From the NCBI GenBank assembly GCA_021804655.1, contig JAJZHE010000005.1:1-48239 (forward strand): a DNA stretch of 48,239 nt, in the 5' to 3' direction. Below, piece after piece: positions 7,926 through 18,542 of the stretch. This stretch comes from Acidobacteriota bacterium (GTDB lineage: Bacteria; Acidobacteriota; Terriglobia; Terriglobales; Acidobacteriaceae). Position 1 is the first letter of the stretch; each line of letters starts with the position of its first letter. The notes beneath the pieces were generated by a model. It ran no database searches. It was not told the origin of the DNA and worked only from the letters and a program-made list of their open reading frames with translations. The translations under genes were made by a program, and so were the position numbers.

Positions 7926-9019
7926 CCGTCGATTTCTCGCGTGAGGTTGAGCAGGATGCCGATGCTCGCGAGCATGATGCAAAGCGAAGTGCCGCCGGAG
8001 GAGATGAAGGGAAGCGGAATGCCTTTGGTGGGTAGCAGAGCGATGACGACGCTGATGTTGAAAAAAGCCTGGATGAGAATGGTGACGGTGATGCCGAAGG
8101 CGAGCAGGCGCGCGAAAGGGTCCTGAAGCAGAAAGACGGCGCGGAGACCGCGCCAGCCGAGCAGGATGAAGAGCGCCACGATCAGGGCGGCTCCAAGGAA
8201 GCCGAGTTCTTCGGCGATATTGGCGAAGATAAAGTCGGTGTGCGGCTCAGGCAGGTAGAAGAGCTTCTGGACACCTTCCATATAACCGCGCCCGGTCCAT
8301 CCGCCGGTGCCGACGGCGATGAGGCTCTGGTTGATGTGGAAGCCTGCGCCCTGCGGATCGGCCTCCGGATTGAGGAAGACCATCATGCGCGCGCGCCGCC
8401 AGGGGACCAGAAGAAGCAGTCCGACGATGACCGGGGCGACCGCGGCAAAGGTGCCGAGAAGATATTTCCACTCCATGCCTGCAAGCACGAGCACCATGCA
8501 AGTGGTGGCGAAGAGAACGAGCGCAGTGCCGAGATCCGGCTCCTTGACGACAAGTCCGGTGAGCACCATCGCAGGCACGAGCGCAGGCGCGATGGTGTGG
8601 CGAAAGTCCCGCATGGCGTGGAGGCGGGTGTGCAGGAACCAGGCGAGATACAGCGCGAGAACCGGCTTGGCGATCTCCGACGGCTGGAAGGTGAAGAAGC
8701 CGCCGAAGCGAATCCAGCGATGGGTTGCGTGAGAGCCGTGCATGGCGAAGACGACAAGCAGCAGCAGGACGGTGACGGCGTAAACGCCCGCGATGAAGAA
8801 ACGGGAGTTGTAGTGGCGATAGTCGTAGCGCATGGTGACGAACATGGCCAGAACGCCGAGCAAGGCCCAGCCCGCCTGCTTGCCGAGGAAGGCGTAAGGC
8901 GAGCCGTAACGCGCCTCAGCGACGACGGCGGAGGCGGAAAAAACCATGGCCAGCCCGACGACGACAAGGGTGAGCGTGACGAAGAAGAGCCACTTGTCCA
9001 CACCGACGCGGCGAGCCAT
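7922..9019 (-). CDS. ftsW: peptidoglycan glycosyltransferase FtsW (SEDS family)
   Basis: 365 residues, very hydrophobic, with about ten membrane helices from residue 10 on. SEDS marks include the FQPSEIAKP segment, DLGTALVL, and near the C-terminus PLPFISSGGTS. It polymerises lipid II at the septum together with the transpeptidase FtsI, encoded upstream in the same cluster. The ATG at 9019 overlaps the murD stop (TGATG), and its own stop overlaps the murG start, so murD-ftsW-murG are translationally linked. FtsW rather than RodA is favoured by the dcw position; sequence alone does not exclude RodA. Confidence 0.95.
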   Translation of the reverse strand: MARRVGVDKWLFFVTLTLVVVGLAMVFSASAVVAEARYGSPYAFLGKQAGWALLGVLAMFVTMRYDYRHYNSRFFIAGVYAVTVLLLLVVFAMHGSHATHRWIRFGGFFTFQPSEIAKPVLALYLAWFLHTRLHAMRDFRHTIAPALVPAMVLTGLVVKEPDLGTALVLFATTCMVLVLAGMEWKYLLGTFAAVAPVIVGLLLLVPWRRARMMVFLNPEADPQGAGFHINQSLIAVGTGGWTGRGYMEGVQKLFYLPEPHTDFIFANIAEELGFLGAALIVALFILLGWRGLRAVFLLQDPFARLLAFGITVTILIQAFFNISVVIALLPTKGIPLPFISSGGTSLCIMLASIGILLNLTREIDG

Positions 9020-10428
9020 CAGCGCACAGTCTCCGCAAGTGCGCCGGAAGTTGCATTGCCGATGGCTGCGAGCGAGGTGAGTTGATGGACTGTCCGCTTG
9101 AAGAGGCGCCCGCGCTCCTCGTAGTTGGTAAACTGATCGAAGCTGGAACAGGCAGGCGAGAGCAGGACGATTTCGCCGGGAAGTGCGGCGGCCGAGGCTG
9201 CGGCGACAGCGTTCGGCAGGGTTTCGCAGGAGTGCAGCGGCAGAATGCCGCGAAGCTGGGATTCGATTTTGGCGGCGGCCGCACCGATGGTGTAAACGGC
9301 GCGGACACGCTCGCGCAGCAACGGCTCCAGATCGGAGTACGTGGAGTTTTTGTCCTTGCCGCCGAGAATGAGGTGAACGCCCGCGGGAAAAGCTGCAATG
9401 GCTTTGGCGGCGGCATCGACGTTGGTGGCCTTGGAGTCGTTGTAGTACTCGACGCCGTTGTGTCGCGCGACGAACTCGATGCGATGCTCGACGGCGCGGA
9501 AGCCGCGAACGACCTGGGCGATGATGGCGGCGGGAACGCCAGCAAGCCGCGCGGCACAGACAGCGGCGAGTACGTTTTCGACGTTGTGCGCGCCTTTGAG
9601 GGGAATCTCGGCTACAGGCAAAACGGTTTCGATGGGCGTGTCAGGAGCGGTGCGGAAGTGAATGCGCTCGTCGGCCACCCAGGCTCCGCGCGCAACGGGT
9701 CGGATGAGCGAAAACCACCAGATAGTGGAAGACGCGCGCTCGGCGCAGGCTGCAGCGCGTGGATTCTCAGCGTTGAGGATGAGGCTGTCTTCGACGGTCT
9801 GAGCGTGGAAGATGCGCTCCTTGGCCAGCGCGTAGTTTTCAAAGGTGCCGTGACGGTCGAGATGGTCCGGCGTGATGTTGAGGATGACGGCAATTTGCGG
9901 ATGGAAGTGCAGGACGGTTTCAAGCTGGAAGCTGGATACTTCGAGAACCGACCAGCTCTGCGGAGTGGCGACGTCGATGAGTTCGACGACAGGGACGCCG
10001 ATGTTGCCGCCGACATGCGTGGGCGCGCCGGAAGCGGCGAGGATTTCGCCGACAAGAGTAGTGGTGGTGGTTTTGCCGTTGGAGCCGGTGATGGCAAGGA
10101 TGCTGCCACGCAGGAAGTGCGCAGCCAGCTCCAGTTCGCCGATGATGGGCAATCCGAATGCGCGGCTCTGGACCAGCTCAGGCGTGTCGAGCGGAACTCC
10201 AGGACTAACGACGATCAGGTCCTGACGGCGGAAGGTGAGCAGGCCGTGACCGCCCGCCTCGACCATGATTCCGGCCTCGACAAGCGCGGGAATTTCATTG
10301 GCAAGAGCGGCGGCGCTGCGCGCATCGGAGATGGTGACCTGCGCGCCGCGAAGGCGCAGGAATCTGGCAGCGGCCAGACCGGAACGGCCCATGCCGACGA
10401 CGAGAATGCGTTTGTTCTTCAACTCCAT
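9019..10428 (-). CDS. murD: UDP-MurNAc-L-alanine:D-glutamate ligase MurD
   Basis: 469 residues. This cytoplasmic ligase adds D-Glu to UDP-MurNAc-L-Ala. The N-terminal UDP-binding fold has VVGMGRSGLAAARFL; the ATP loop GSNGKTTT is at 115-122. The middle domain shows NITPDHLDRHG, and the C-terminal domain has EHRIEFV, NDSKATN and LSPACSSFDQF, all MurD signatures. I chose ATG 10428, with GGAG 6 nt upstream, over an in-frame ATG at 10458 (10 residues longer), because the fold begins right at KNKRILVVG. It follows mraY after a 106-bp gap with no obvious terminator. Confidence 0.95.
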   Translation of the reverse strand: MELKNKRILVVGMGRSGLAAARFLRLRGAQVTISDARSAAALANEIPALVEAGIMVEAGGHGLLTFRRQDLIVVSPGVPLDTPELVQSRAFGLPIIGELELAAHFLRGSILAITGSNGKTTTTTLVGEILAASGAPTHVGGNIGVPVVELIDVATPQSWSVLEVSSFQLETVLHFHPQIAVILNITPDHLDRHGTFENYALAKERIFHAQTVEDSLILNAENPRAAACAERASSTIWWFSLIRPVARGAWVADERIHFRTAPDTPIETVLPVAEIPLKGAHNVENVLAAVCAARLAGVPAAIIAQVVRGFRAVEHRIEFVARHNGVEYYNDSKATNVDAAAKAIAAFPAGVHLILGGKDKNSTYSDLEPLLRERVRAVYTIGAAAAKIESQLRGILPLHSCETLPNAVAAASAAALPGEIVLLSPACSSFDQFTNYEERGRLFKRTVHQLTSLAAIGNATSGALAETVR

Positions 10429-10534
10429 GCCGAACTCCAGAAGCGTTGACTGGACCATTGTTTCACCAGGACCGGGTTTGCGTCAGTAGCGTGCGCGGTA
10501 ACCGGGCGATGCGCGGCGAAATGAGCGAAAATGC

Positions 10535-11686
<1,152 letters not shown>

Positions 11687-11730
11687 GAGAGATCGAAAAT
11701 GATTGTATCGCCGACCGGAATGTGCGTGCG

Positions 11731-13143
11731 CTATCTGTCCGATTGCGTGGAAAAAGCACTCAGCGCTGCCTCCAGCCGGACGCCTCGTGAAGCCTTGAGC
11801 AGAACCTGGTCGCCTGGACGAAGATGGCGGCGCATCCATTCTCCAGCAGCCACTGCATCGGTCAAAAAGACGGCCATCGCTCCGGCTTCAGCAGCGGCGC
11901 GTACCAGATGCACCGCGTTGCCGCGGACGCCAACGACGATGTCAATCTCGGCCTGTGCAGCGGCCAGTCCGCAGGCTGTGTGCGCATCGGGTGCATAGTC
12001 ACCCAGTTCCAGCATCTCGCCAGTGATAAGAATGCGGCGGGCATCTGGATGAGGCAGTGAACGCGCGGCAAGCGTGGCGATCATGGAGCGCAGTGCTTCA
12101 GGATTAGAGTTGTAACTGTCGTTGAGAACAGTGACGCCGTGGACAATTTCAAGCTGGCCGCGACGATCGGCAGGCATGAGCGCTGCAAGAGCTTCCAAAG
12201 CGCGATCCAGCGGCACACCGGCTTCCGTGGCGACGGCGATGGCGGCCATAGCATTGACAGCCTGATGGCGACCCGGTAACCGAAGCGCAAGGTGCTCTTC
12301 CTTGCCATGAAGAGAGAAGCGCATGTCGAGGCCGTCATTGCGCTCTTTGACGGCACTGAGCGCTGGGTCGGCACAGGGACCGTCGCCGAAATAGACGACC
12401 TTGCCGGCAAAGTCGCGTCCGAACTGGCTTACGTAGGGATCGGCGCAGTTGAGAAACGCGATGCCGGAGGCGGGGAGCGCGGCGATGAGTTCGTATTTGG
12501 CGCGGGCGATGCCGTCCTGACCTTCAGGGAAATTTTGGATGTGGGCCATTCCGACATTGGTGACCAGACCCCAGTCTGGCGCAGCGATACGGGCAAGCTG
12601 AGCGATTTCCCCGGCGTGGTTCATCCCCATCTCCAGCACGGCAATCTCATGCTCCGGCTCCAACTGGAGCAATTGCAGCGGCAGGCCGAAGCCATTGTTC
12701 AGATTGCCCTGCGTCTTGAGCACACGGAAACGAGCGCCAAGCGCAGCGGCGACGGCGTCCTTCGTCGAGGTTTTACCGGCGCTGCCCGTGATGCCAATCA
12801 AGCGATGTCCCCAGGAGCGACGAACATGCGCGGCCACAGCCTGAAGCGCGACAAGCGGGTCCTCGACGATAAGCAGCGGCGCAGCCAGAGCGCGATCCGG
12901 CAACTGCGAAAGACGGGAGACAGAGACGACAGCACCCACCGCGCCGGAATCGAGAGCAGAAGCGAGAAAATCATGGCCGTCATGACGTTCTCCTCGCACG
13001 GCAAAAAACAGATCGCCAGGAGCCAGCGTGCGGGAGTCGATGGAGTAGCCATGAGCCTGGAATGAGCCTGCACCAGCGGCTGCGATCGGCGCTTCCAGAC
13101 GCGCGCCGCAGGCGAGAGCGACCTCAGCCAATGCAAGCTTCAT
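11731..13143 (-). CDS. murF: UDP-MurNAc-tripeptide:D-Ala-D-Ala ligase MurF
   Basis: 470 residues. It adds D-Ala-D-Ala to UDP-MurNAc-tripeptide in the cytoplasm. The N-terminal domain has YSIDSRTLAPGDLFFAVRGERHDGHDF (two overlapping family motifs); the ATP loop GSAGKTST is at 120-127. NHAGEIAQL and the NDSYNSNPEA motif of the C-terminal domain follow, then GEMLELGD. The ATG at 13143 overlaps the murE stop as ATGA, so the start is well fixed. The length is normal. Confidence 0.96.
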   Translation of the reverse strand: MKLALAEVALACGARLEAPIAAAGAGSFQAHGYSIDSRTLAPGDLFFAVRGERHDGHDFLASALDSGAVGAVVSVSRLSQLPDRALAAPLLIVEDPLVALQAVAAHVRRSWGHRLIGITGSAGKTSTKDAVAAALGARFRVLKTQGNLNNGFGLPLQLLQLEPEHEIAVLEMGMNHAGEIAQLARIAAPDWGLVTNVGMAHIQNFPEGQDGIARAKYELIAALPASGIAFLNCADPYVSQFGRDFAGKVVYFGDGPCADPALSAVKERNDGLDMRFSLHGKEEHLALRLPGRHQAVNAMAAIAVATEAGVPLDRALEALAALMPADRRGQLEIVHGVTVLNDSYNSNPEALRSMIATLAARSLPHPDARRILITGEMLELGDYAPDAHTACGLAAAQAEIDIVVGVRGNAVHLVRAAAEAGAMAVFLTDAVAAGEWMRRHLRPGDQVLLKASRGVRLEAALSAFSTQSDR

Positions 13144-14660
13144 TTCTGACCACTCCAACCCTGAGAACGCAATGCGGAGCGGGCTATCTCCACATCGTCA
13201 AACGGTATCACGTCATCGCTCAGAATCTGGATTTTCTCATGTCCTTTGCCCGCGAGCACGACGACATCGCCAGGATGCGCCTGAGCAATGGCGAGAGCGA
13301 TGGCGCGAGCGCGATCCGGCTCAACGAGAAACGGCGTACCAGTGGATTCCAGTCCAGGGAGCACTTCGCGCAAGATCGCCTGAGGGTCTTCCGAGCGGGG
13401 ATTATCGCTGGTGAGGATGACAAGATCACTTCCCTCGCCTGCGACGCGTCCCATGCGCGGACGCTTGCTGCGGTCGCGGTCTCCGCCGCAGCCAAAGAGC
13501 GTCAGAACGCGACCTGTCGTCGCAGCGCGGCGCGCAATCGGCAGCAGATTGCGTAGCGCGTCGTCTGTATGCGCATAATCGACGAGGACAGTGAACGGCT
13601 GTCCGCAACGGACCGGCTCAAAACGTCCAGGGACGGGACGCAGTGACGGAATGGAAGCAAGCAGCCTGTCGAAATCGACGCCGCGCGCCGAGGCAGCGGC
13701 GAGGGCGGCGAGCAGATTGAGGACGTTGACCTCGCCCAGCAGAGGCGACTCGACGAGTTCGACGCCAAAAGGCGATTGAAGCTGAAAACGCGCGCCTGCA
13801 GAAGTGAAGTCGATGTTGCGCGCGCACCAGTCGCCGTGATCGAGGCCGTAAAAAGAAAGCTGCGCACCCGCACGGATGGCGGCGCGGGCAAAATGAGCTG
13901 ACTCTGGATCATCGGCATTCACGATGGCGACGCGAGGCGTGGGGTATCGCGTACCGTCGAAGAGCAGTGTCTTGGCGGCGCGATAGGCGTCCATGGTGCC
14001 GTGATAGTCGAGGTGATCCTGAGTGAGATTGGTAAAAACGGCGACGTCGAAGGGAATGCCTGCGACACGGCCCTGATCGAGCGCATGGCTGGAGACCTCG
14101 GTCACCAGTTCGGTGGCGCCGCGGTTGACGCCATCTCTCATGTACTCGAAGAGGTCACGGGATTCAGGCGTGGTGTGCGGTGATGGAAAAATTTCGTCGG
14201 CGATGTGGTATTCGATGGTGCCAATCATCGCCGTCTTGCGTGCATCAGCACGCAGCAGAGATTCAGTGAGAAATGCAGTGGTGGTTTTGCCATTGGTGCC
14301 GGTGATGCTGGTCGCGTGCAACTGCCGCTCCGGATGGCCAAAGAAAGCCGCCGCAGCCTGAGCCTGAGCCGTGCGTCCGTGCGCGACGAGAATGCAGGGA
14401 AGCTGCGGAGATGTTACAGCAAGCTGAGAGAATGCTTCGCGCGAATCTGTGAGAATGGCCGCGGCACCGGAATCGATGGCGGAGCGCAGAAAGCGGTTGC
14501 CATCCGTGGATTCGCCGCGCATGGCGACGAAGACGCATCCTGGAGTCACGCGGCGCGAATCATATTCGATGCCGGTAATGCGTGGAGCAGACGGTGCGCG
14601 ACGGTCGAGCGCGGTGATCTCGGCGGCGATGGCACTCCAGGAATTGGATGACTCTTGCAT
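13140..14660 (-). CDS. murE: UDP-MurNAc-L-Ala-D-Glu:meso-diaminopimelate ligase MurE
   Basis: 506 residues. It adds the third stem-peptide residue. YDSRRVTPGCVFVAMRG marks the UDP-binding domain; the ATP loop GTNGKTTT is at 121-128. LTQDHLDYHGTMD and the C-terminal DNPRSEDP motif follow; DNPR is the known marker of meso-DAP specificity (lysine enzymes differ here), so this organism probably has DAP-type peptidoglycan. The next gene, murF, overlaps the stop. Upstream, 75 bp separate it from ftsI and contain an imperfect hairpin (14696-14719). Confidence 0.96.
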   Translation of the reverse strand: MQESSNSWSAIAAEITALDRRAPSAPRITGIEYDSRRVTPGCVFVAMRGESTDGNRFLRSAIDSGAAAILTDSREAFSQLAVTSPQLPCILVAHGRTAQAQAAAAFFGHPERQLHATSITGTNGKTTTAFLTESLLRADARKTAMIGTIEYHIADEIFPSPHTTPESRDLFEYMRDGVNRGATELVTEVSSHALDQGRVAGIPFDVAVFTNLTQDHLDYHGTMDAYRAAKTLLFDGTRYPTPRVAIVNADDPESAHFARAAIRAGAQLSFYGLDHGDWCARNIDFTSAGARFQLQSPFGVELVESPLLGEVNVLNLLAALAAASARGVDFDRLLASIPSLRPVPGRFEPVRCGQPFTVLVDYAHTDDALRNLLPIARRAATTGRVLTLFGCGGDRDRSKRPRMGRVAGEGSDLVILTSDNPRSEDPQAILREVLPGLESTGTPFLVEPDRARAIALAIAQAHPGDVVVLAGKGHEKIQILSDDVIPFDDVEIARSALRSQGWSGQK

Positions 14661-14695
14661 ATGTGATCTGCAAAGCTAGTTTAGAGCTTGTTTTG

Positions 14696-14724
14696 TCTGT
14701 ACCAAAGCTCCTGTACAGATTTTT
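14696..14724 (+). terminator. weak hairpin plus T-run, antisense to the ftsI-murE junction
   Basis: TCTGTAC (14696-14702) and GTACAGA (14713-14719) form a 7-bp stem with a 10-nt loop, followed on the plus strand by TTTTT. As a terminator it would act on antisense transcription; on the sense mRNA it is just a hairpin in the ftsI-murE spacer. The stem is AT-rich, so the call is weak. Confidence 0.3.
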
Positions 14725-14735
14725 CAACCGACGCT

Positions 14736-16988
14736 CTACGGGGCGAAATTAACGGTGACAGTGCTACCGGGATCAAGCGGTACACCGGCGACAGGTTGTT
14801 GCGTGCGTGCGATGCCTCTACCTTTAAGGTGCAGAACAATGCCAGCTTGCGCGGCGCGCTCGACGGCGGTGCGCATCGGCAATCCGACGAAAGACGGCGT
14901 AGCTATGGTGGCTCCGGTGTGCATCACGACGAGCGTGGCAGACGGTGCCGGGATCGTAGCGAGAGATGACGAAGCGGTGATCGTAGCGGTGTGCTCGGTC
15001 TGAGGTAAAGGCGCTGAATCGGCTGCTGCGGCAGACTCAGGCAGATGTGCAGAAGCTGAGTCGGACTGACGAAGGGGATCATCTGCGGGCAATTCCTGTA
15101 TCGCCTGGAGCAAGGCATCAGGATCGCCTGTCTGCTCTCGTTCGACCTCGCTGTCATGGGCAAGCAGCGGAGCAGGATGCACGGCATGAACGGGCTGATC
15201 GTGCGGGATGTTGAGATACTCCAGCACCTGCTGCGCGACCTCGGCAAAGACGGGCGCTGCGACTGCTGTGCCGTAGTATGCGCCGCGCGGATCGTCAAAG
15301 ACGATGGCGATAGAGATAACTGGAGTGTTGACAGGCGCAAAACCGACAAAAGAAGCAAAGTGCATTGTCTTGGAATAACGATGCGTTGCTGGATCGATCT
15401 TCTGCGCAGTACCCGTTTTGCCTCCGGCGGAGTATCCGTTCAACTGTGCTGGGCGTCCTGTGCCTTCCAGAATGACGCTTTGCATCATGCTGCGCATCTG
15501 TGCGGCGGCCAGTGTGGAGATGACCCGATGCGCGCCAGCGGGCAGCGGATCCGGCATATCTTCCCCGAAGCGAACCGGGTGTGCACTGAGTCCGCTCTCC
15601 GGATCGCCAGTCTGTCCGGGATGCGCCTGAATCACAATGTGTGGCGGCAGATAAACACCTCCGTTGGCGATGGTGGAGACCATCGTGACAAGCTGCACGG
15701 GTGTGACAGCGACCTCCTGCCCCATGGCGATGGAGCCAATCGAAGATGGTCCCCATTTGGAGACGGGACGAAGCAGGCCACGTGTTTCCCCGGGCAGTTC
15801 GACGCCGGAACGCTGACCAAAACCGAAGGCGCGAATGTATTGGTAGAACTGGTTCTGGCCGACCTTGAGCGCGGTCTTGATGGCAGCTATGTTGCTGGAG
15901 TGAGCAAGCGCTTCGCGGACGGGAATTTTGCCGTAGTGGTCGGATTTGTCGTCGTGGATGACGCGTCCGGCAAGGGTCATCTGCCCGCCCTGGCAGTCGA
16001 TGATCTCGTCCGGTGTCGTGACCTTCAGGTCCATGGCGGCGGAGTAGGTAACCAGCTTGAAGATGGAACCAGGCTCGTACACATCACTGACAGCGTGGTC
16101 GCGAAGCAGCGCGGAAGTAGCATGGCGAAACTGATTGGGATTGAAGGTGGGTCGGATGGCGAGAGCAAGAATCTGCCCAGTGTGCACATCCTGAACGACA
16201 ACGGTGCCGTTGTCGGCGTGCGTGCGATCCATGGCGCGATCGAGTGCGCGTTCAGCGATATATTGGATATTTTCGTCGAGGGTAAGGACAAGGTTTTCGC
16301 CGGATTCAGGCGCTTTGACGGTGGAACCGAGGACGCGACGACGCGCATCGAGAGCCGCGTACATGCGTCCAGGCAGGCCGTGGAGTTGAGGGTTGTATTT
16401 CTGCTCCAGGCCGCCAAGACCGTTGTCATCGACGCCGACGTAACCAAGCACCTGCGCTGCCATCTGGCTGTCCGGATAGGAGCGCTGAAATTCCTTTTGA
16501 ACGTAAATGCCCTTGAGGTTCAAGGCCCGGACGCGGGCGGAGAGATCGGCGGAAAGTCGGCGCGCGATCCAGGCAAACCCCCGCGAAGCGTTGAGGCGGG
16601 CAAGCATCTGCTTCTCTGAGGTATATGCGTCGTCCGGATCGATGTGGACAAGAGCAGCAAGCTGGTGCGCGACGGCCGGTTTGTCGGTCAGTTCGGAGGG
16701 AACGGCGTAAATGGAATCACTGAGGACAGTCGTGGCCAACTCATGCAGGTTGCGGTCATAGAGTACGCCGCGGCGAGGTGCAACCTCAAAAGTATGCTGT
16801 TGTTGACGCTCGGCACGCTCTTCAAATTCTCGATGGCGAACAACCTGAAGGGTGAAAAGGCGGAGGAAGATGAGCACGACCCAGAACAGAAGCCCCAGAC
16901 AGATCAACCAATAGCGACGACGCAGCAACGGAGCAGCGGCGCTGCGGATGTTCAGGCTACGATTCGCGCGTGGATTGTTCTCCGGCAC
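14736..16988 (-). CDS. ftsI: division transpeptidase FtsI/PBP3 with C-terminal PASTA domain
   Basis: 750 residues. A short basic cytoplasmic N-terminus is followed by one membrane helix (about 27-48), a PBP dimerisation domain (PRRGVLYDRN at 71-80) and the transpeptidase domain. The active site has SIFK at 308-311 (catalytic Ser308), SSN at 364-366 and KTG at 524-526. An Ala/Ser/Pro-rich linker (about 600-685) leads to a final region of about 60 residues (about 690-750, TPSFVGLPMRTAVERAAQAG...) that matches a PASTA domain. It crosslinks septal peptidoglycan with FtsW. Proteobacterial FtsI lacks PASTA; PASTA-bearing versions resemble Gram-positive SpoVD/PBP2x. It follows ftsL after 62 bp. Confidence 0.95.
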   Translation of the reverse strand: MPENNPRANRSLNIRSAAAPLLRRRYWLICLGLLFWVVLIFLRLFTLQVVRHREFEERAERQQQHTFEVAPRRGVLYDRNLHELATTVLSDSIYAVPSELTDKPAVAHQLAALVHIDPDDAYTSEKQMLARLNASRGFAWIARRLSADLSARVRALNLKGIYVQKEFQRSYPDSQMAAQVLGYVGVDDNGLGGLEQKYNPQLHGLPGRMYAALDARRRVLGSTVKAPESGENLVLTLDENIQYIAERALDRAMDRTHADNGTVVVQDVHTGQILALAIRPTFNPNQFRHATSALLRDHAVSDVYEPGSIFKLVTYSAAMDLKVTTPDEIIDCQGGQMTLAGRVIHDDKSDHYGKIPVREALAHSSNIAAIKTALKVGQNQFYQYIRAFGFGQRSGVELPGETRGLLRPVSKWGPSSIGSIAMGQEVAVTPVQLVTMVSTIANGGVYLPPHIVIQAHPGQTGDPESGLSAHPVRFGEDMPDPLPAGAHRVISTLAAAQMRSMMQSVILEGTGRPAQLNGYSAGGKTGTAQKIDPATHRYSKTMHFASFVGFAPVNTPVISIAIVFDDPRGAYYGTAVAAPVFAEVAQQVLEYLNIPHDQPVHAVHPAPLLAHDSEVEREQTGDPDALLQAIQELPADDPLRQSDSASAHLPESAAAADSAPLPQTEHTATITASSSLATIPAPSATLVVMHTGATIATPSFVGLPMRTAVERAAQAGIVLHLKGRGIARTQQPVAGVPLDPGSTVTVNFAP

Positions 16989-17050
16989 TGCGGTTGCTCC
17001 GATGGAAATTCTGCACCTGGTGGTCGGGGTGAGCGGATTACACGAAGAAC

Positions 17051-17563
17051 TCAGCGACCGCCGGATGCGATGAGCAATGGTGGAGCACTCTGGGCCATGA
17101 TCGGAGCCGCGTCAGGAACGCTGTCACCTAAACGCACAACCTGATCCGGACGAACAACGTCCATCCCCATCTGGCGCGCCAAGGCATCGATGCGCTCGGG
17201 CTGGGCTAGCTCGGCCTGGGTCAGACGCAGTTGACGATTTTCTTCGCGAAGCTGCTCCAATTGCTGCTTCTGAGCTTCAACATGATAACCAAGTTCAATC
17301 GAACTGAAGTGCTGCCAGCCGTAAATCATGACAAGCGTGAAAAAGACCAGACTTGCAGCGGTAAAGAGGCGCATTTCTCGCAGACGTACCATGTCTGGCG
17401 CTTTGACTAGACGGGAATTATCGATATGTCGGGGAAAGAAGACCTCAATGGTGGGTCCGCGTCGCAGGCGCTGCTGGGCAGCGAAGAGCCGCGCATTGTG
17501 TTCTTCGATCTGCCGGGAAGCACTGCGCCCGGCACCAAAATACTCGGCTACATAGCTGGCCAT
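17051..17563 (-). CDS. ftsL: cell division protein FtsL-like
   Basis: 170 residues. A cytoplasmic N-terminus of about 64 residues is followed by one membrane helix at 65-84 and a periplasmic coiled coil at about 92-125 (QKQQLEQLREENRQLRLTQ), ending in a variable tail. This bitopic layout and the place between rsmH and ftsI identify FtsL, the bridge to FtsB/FtsQ in the divisome; sequence similarity alone would be poor evidence. ATG 17563 has GGGAG 8 nt upstream and overlaps the rsmH end by 16 bp. The cytoplasmic part is longer than in E. coli FtsL. Confidence 0.85.
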   Translation of the reverse strand: MASYVAEYFGAGRSASRQIEEHNARLFAAQQRLRRGPTIEVFFPRHIDNSRLVKAPDMVRLREMRLFTAASLVFFTLVMIYGWQHFSSIELGYHVEAQKQQLEQLREENRQLRLTQAELAQPERIDALARQMGMDVVRPDQVVRLGDSVPDAAPIMAQSAPPLLIASGGR

Positions 17564-18522
17564 ACGATTTGCTCCCGTGATGAATTTTTCCTGCTTTTGC
17601 TGTCCTGCTGGTTGCCGCCGGACGAAATCTCAGCCCGCTGTGCGGCTCGTAATTTTGCGCTGCGTGCGCGGGGATTGGTGACAGTTTCTTCCTCGTCAGC
17701 AGTGACCGGCTTTCTGGTCAACAACGTCCAGATGCCCTTGGCTGCACCCTCTCGCATCTCGTCTTTGACAATGCGGTCTTCAAGCGAATGAAAACTGATC
17801 GCCACCATTCTTCCTGAGGGCCGGAGAAGTTGTGGAACTGCTTGCAGCAGATCGCGAATCTCATCCAGCTCACGATTCACATAAATACGGAGAGCCTGAA
17901 AGGTGCGAGTTGCGGGATGAATACGCTCGCTTTTTATTGTCGGGACGCATCCGGCGACTACCCTGGCCAACTGGCTGGTGGTAGCGATCGGACGCGCCCG
18001 GACAATAGCTCTGGCGATTCTCCACGACCTCCTCTCTTCTCCATATTCGTAAATGAGATTGGCGAGAATTTTTTCGTCCATCTCATTTACCACCTGTTCG
18101 GCGGTCAGGGACTGGCGCGTGTCTTGACGCATATCCAGCGGTCCCTCCGCCTGAAAACTGAAGCCTCGCTCGGGCTGATCGATCTGCATACTGCTGACGC
18201 CAAAGTCCGCCAGGATACCGTCGACCGAACCAGGGGCAAAATGAACCGCAATTCGGCTGAATGGCTCTCCGATGAGCGTGATTCGGGGCATTTCCATGCC
18301 GAGATCGAGAGCCAGCGCGGCGAGTCTTTCCTGAGTCAGCGTCAGTGCCTGTGGGTCACGATCAAAGCCGATTAAATGCCCCTGCGCACCAATGCGACGG
18401 GCAATTTCACTGGCGTGACCCGCAAACCCAAGCGTGCAGTCCACATAAACACCGCCTGCGCGCGGAGCGAGATACTCCAAAACCTGTTGTGTAAGAACCG
18501 GCACATGACGCTTTGGCAACAT
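17548..18522 (-). CDS. rsmH: 16S rRNA (cytosine-1402-N4)-methyltransferase RsmH
   Basis: 324 residues (also called MraW). It methylates N4 of C1402 in 16S rRNA with S-adenosylmethionine. HVPVLTQQVLEYL opens the protein; VDCTLGFAGHASEIA is the SAM-binding motif I. GILADFGVSSMQIDQPERGFSF and QALRIYVNRELDEI follow, and VAISFHSLEDRIVK lies near the C-terminus; all are family blocks. ATG 18522 has a very strong Shine-Dalgarno (GGGGGAG) upstream; an in-frame ATG at 18546 would overlap the mraZ end. The C-terminus is Lys/Ser-rich. Confidence 0.96.
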   Translation of the reverse strand: MLPKRHVPVLTQQVLEYLAPRAGGVYVDCTLGFAGHASEIARRIGAQGHLIGFDRDPQALTLTQERLAALALDLGMEMPRITLIGEPFSRIAVHFAPGSVDGILADFGVSSMQIDQPERGFSFQAEGPLDMRQDTRQSLTAEQVVNEMDEKILANLIYEYGEERRSWRIARAIVRARPIATTSQLARVVAGCVPTIKSERIHPATRTFQALRIYVNRELDEIRDLLQAVPQLLRPSGRMVAISFHSLEDRIVKDEMREGAAKGIWTLLTRKPVTADEEETVTNPRARSAKLRAAQRAEISSGGNQQDSKSRKNSSREQIVWPAM

Positions 18523-18542
18523 GCGCTCCCCCTGAGGGTCGA

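Noticed and set aside
9082-10449. 455-codon plus-strand frame antisense to murD
   Set aside because: murD has all family motifs on the minus strand. The antisense product is Gly/Asp/Arg-rich without hydrophobic core or motif.
15156-16619. 487-codon plus-strand frame antisense to ftsI
   Set aside because: ftsI has SIFK, SSN and KTG on the minus strand; the antisense product has no recognisable feature.
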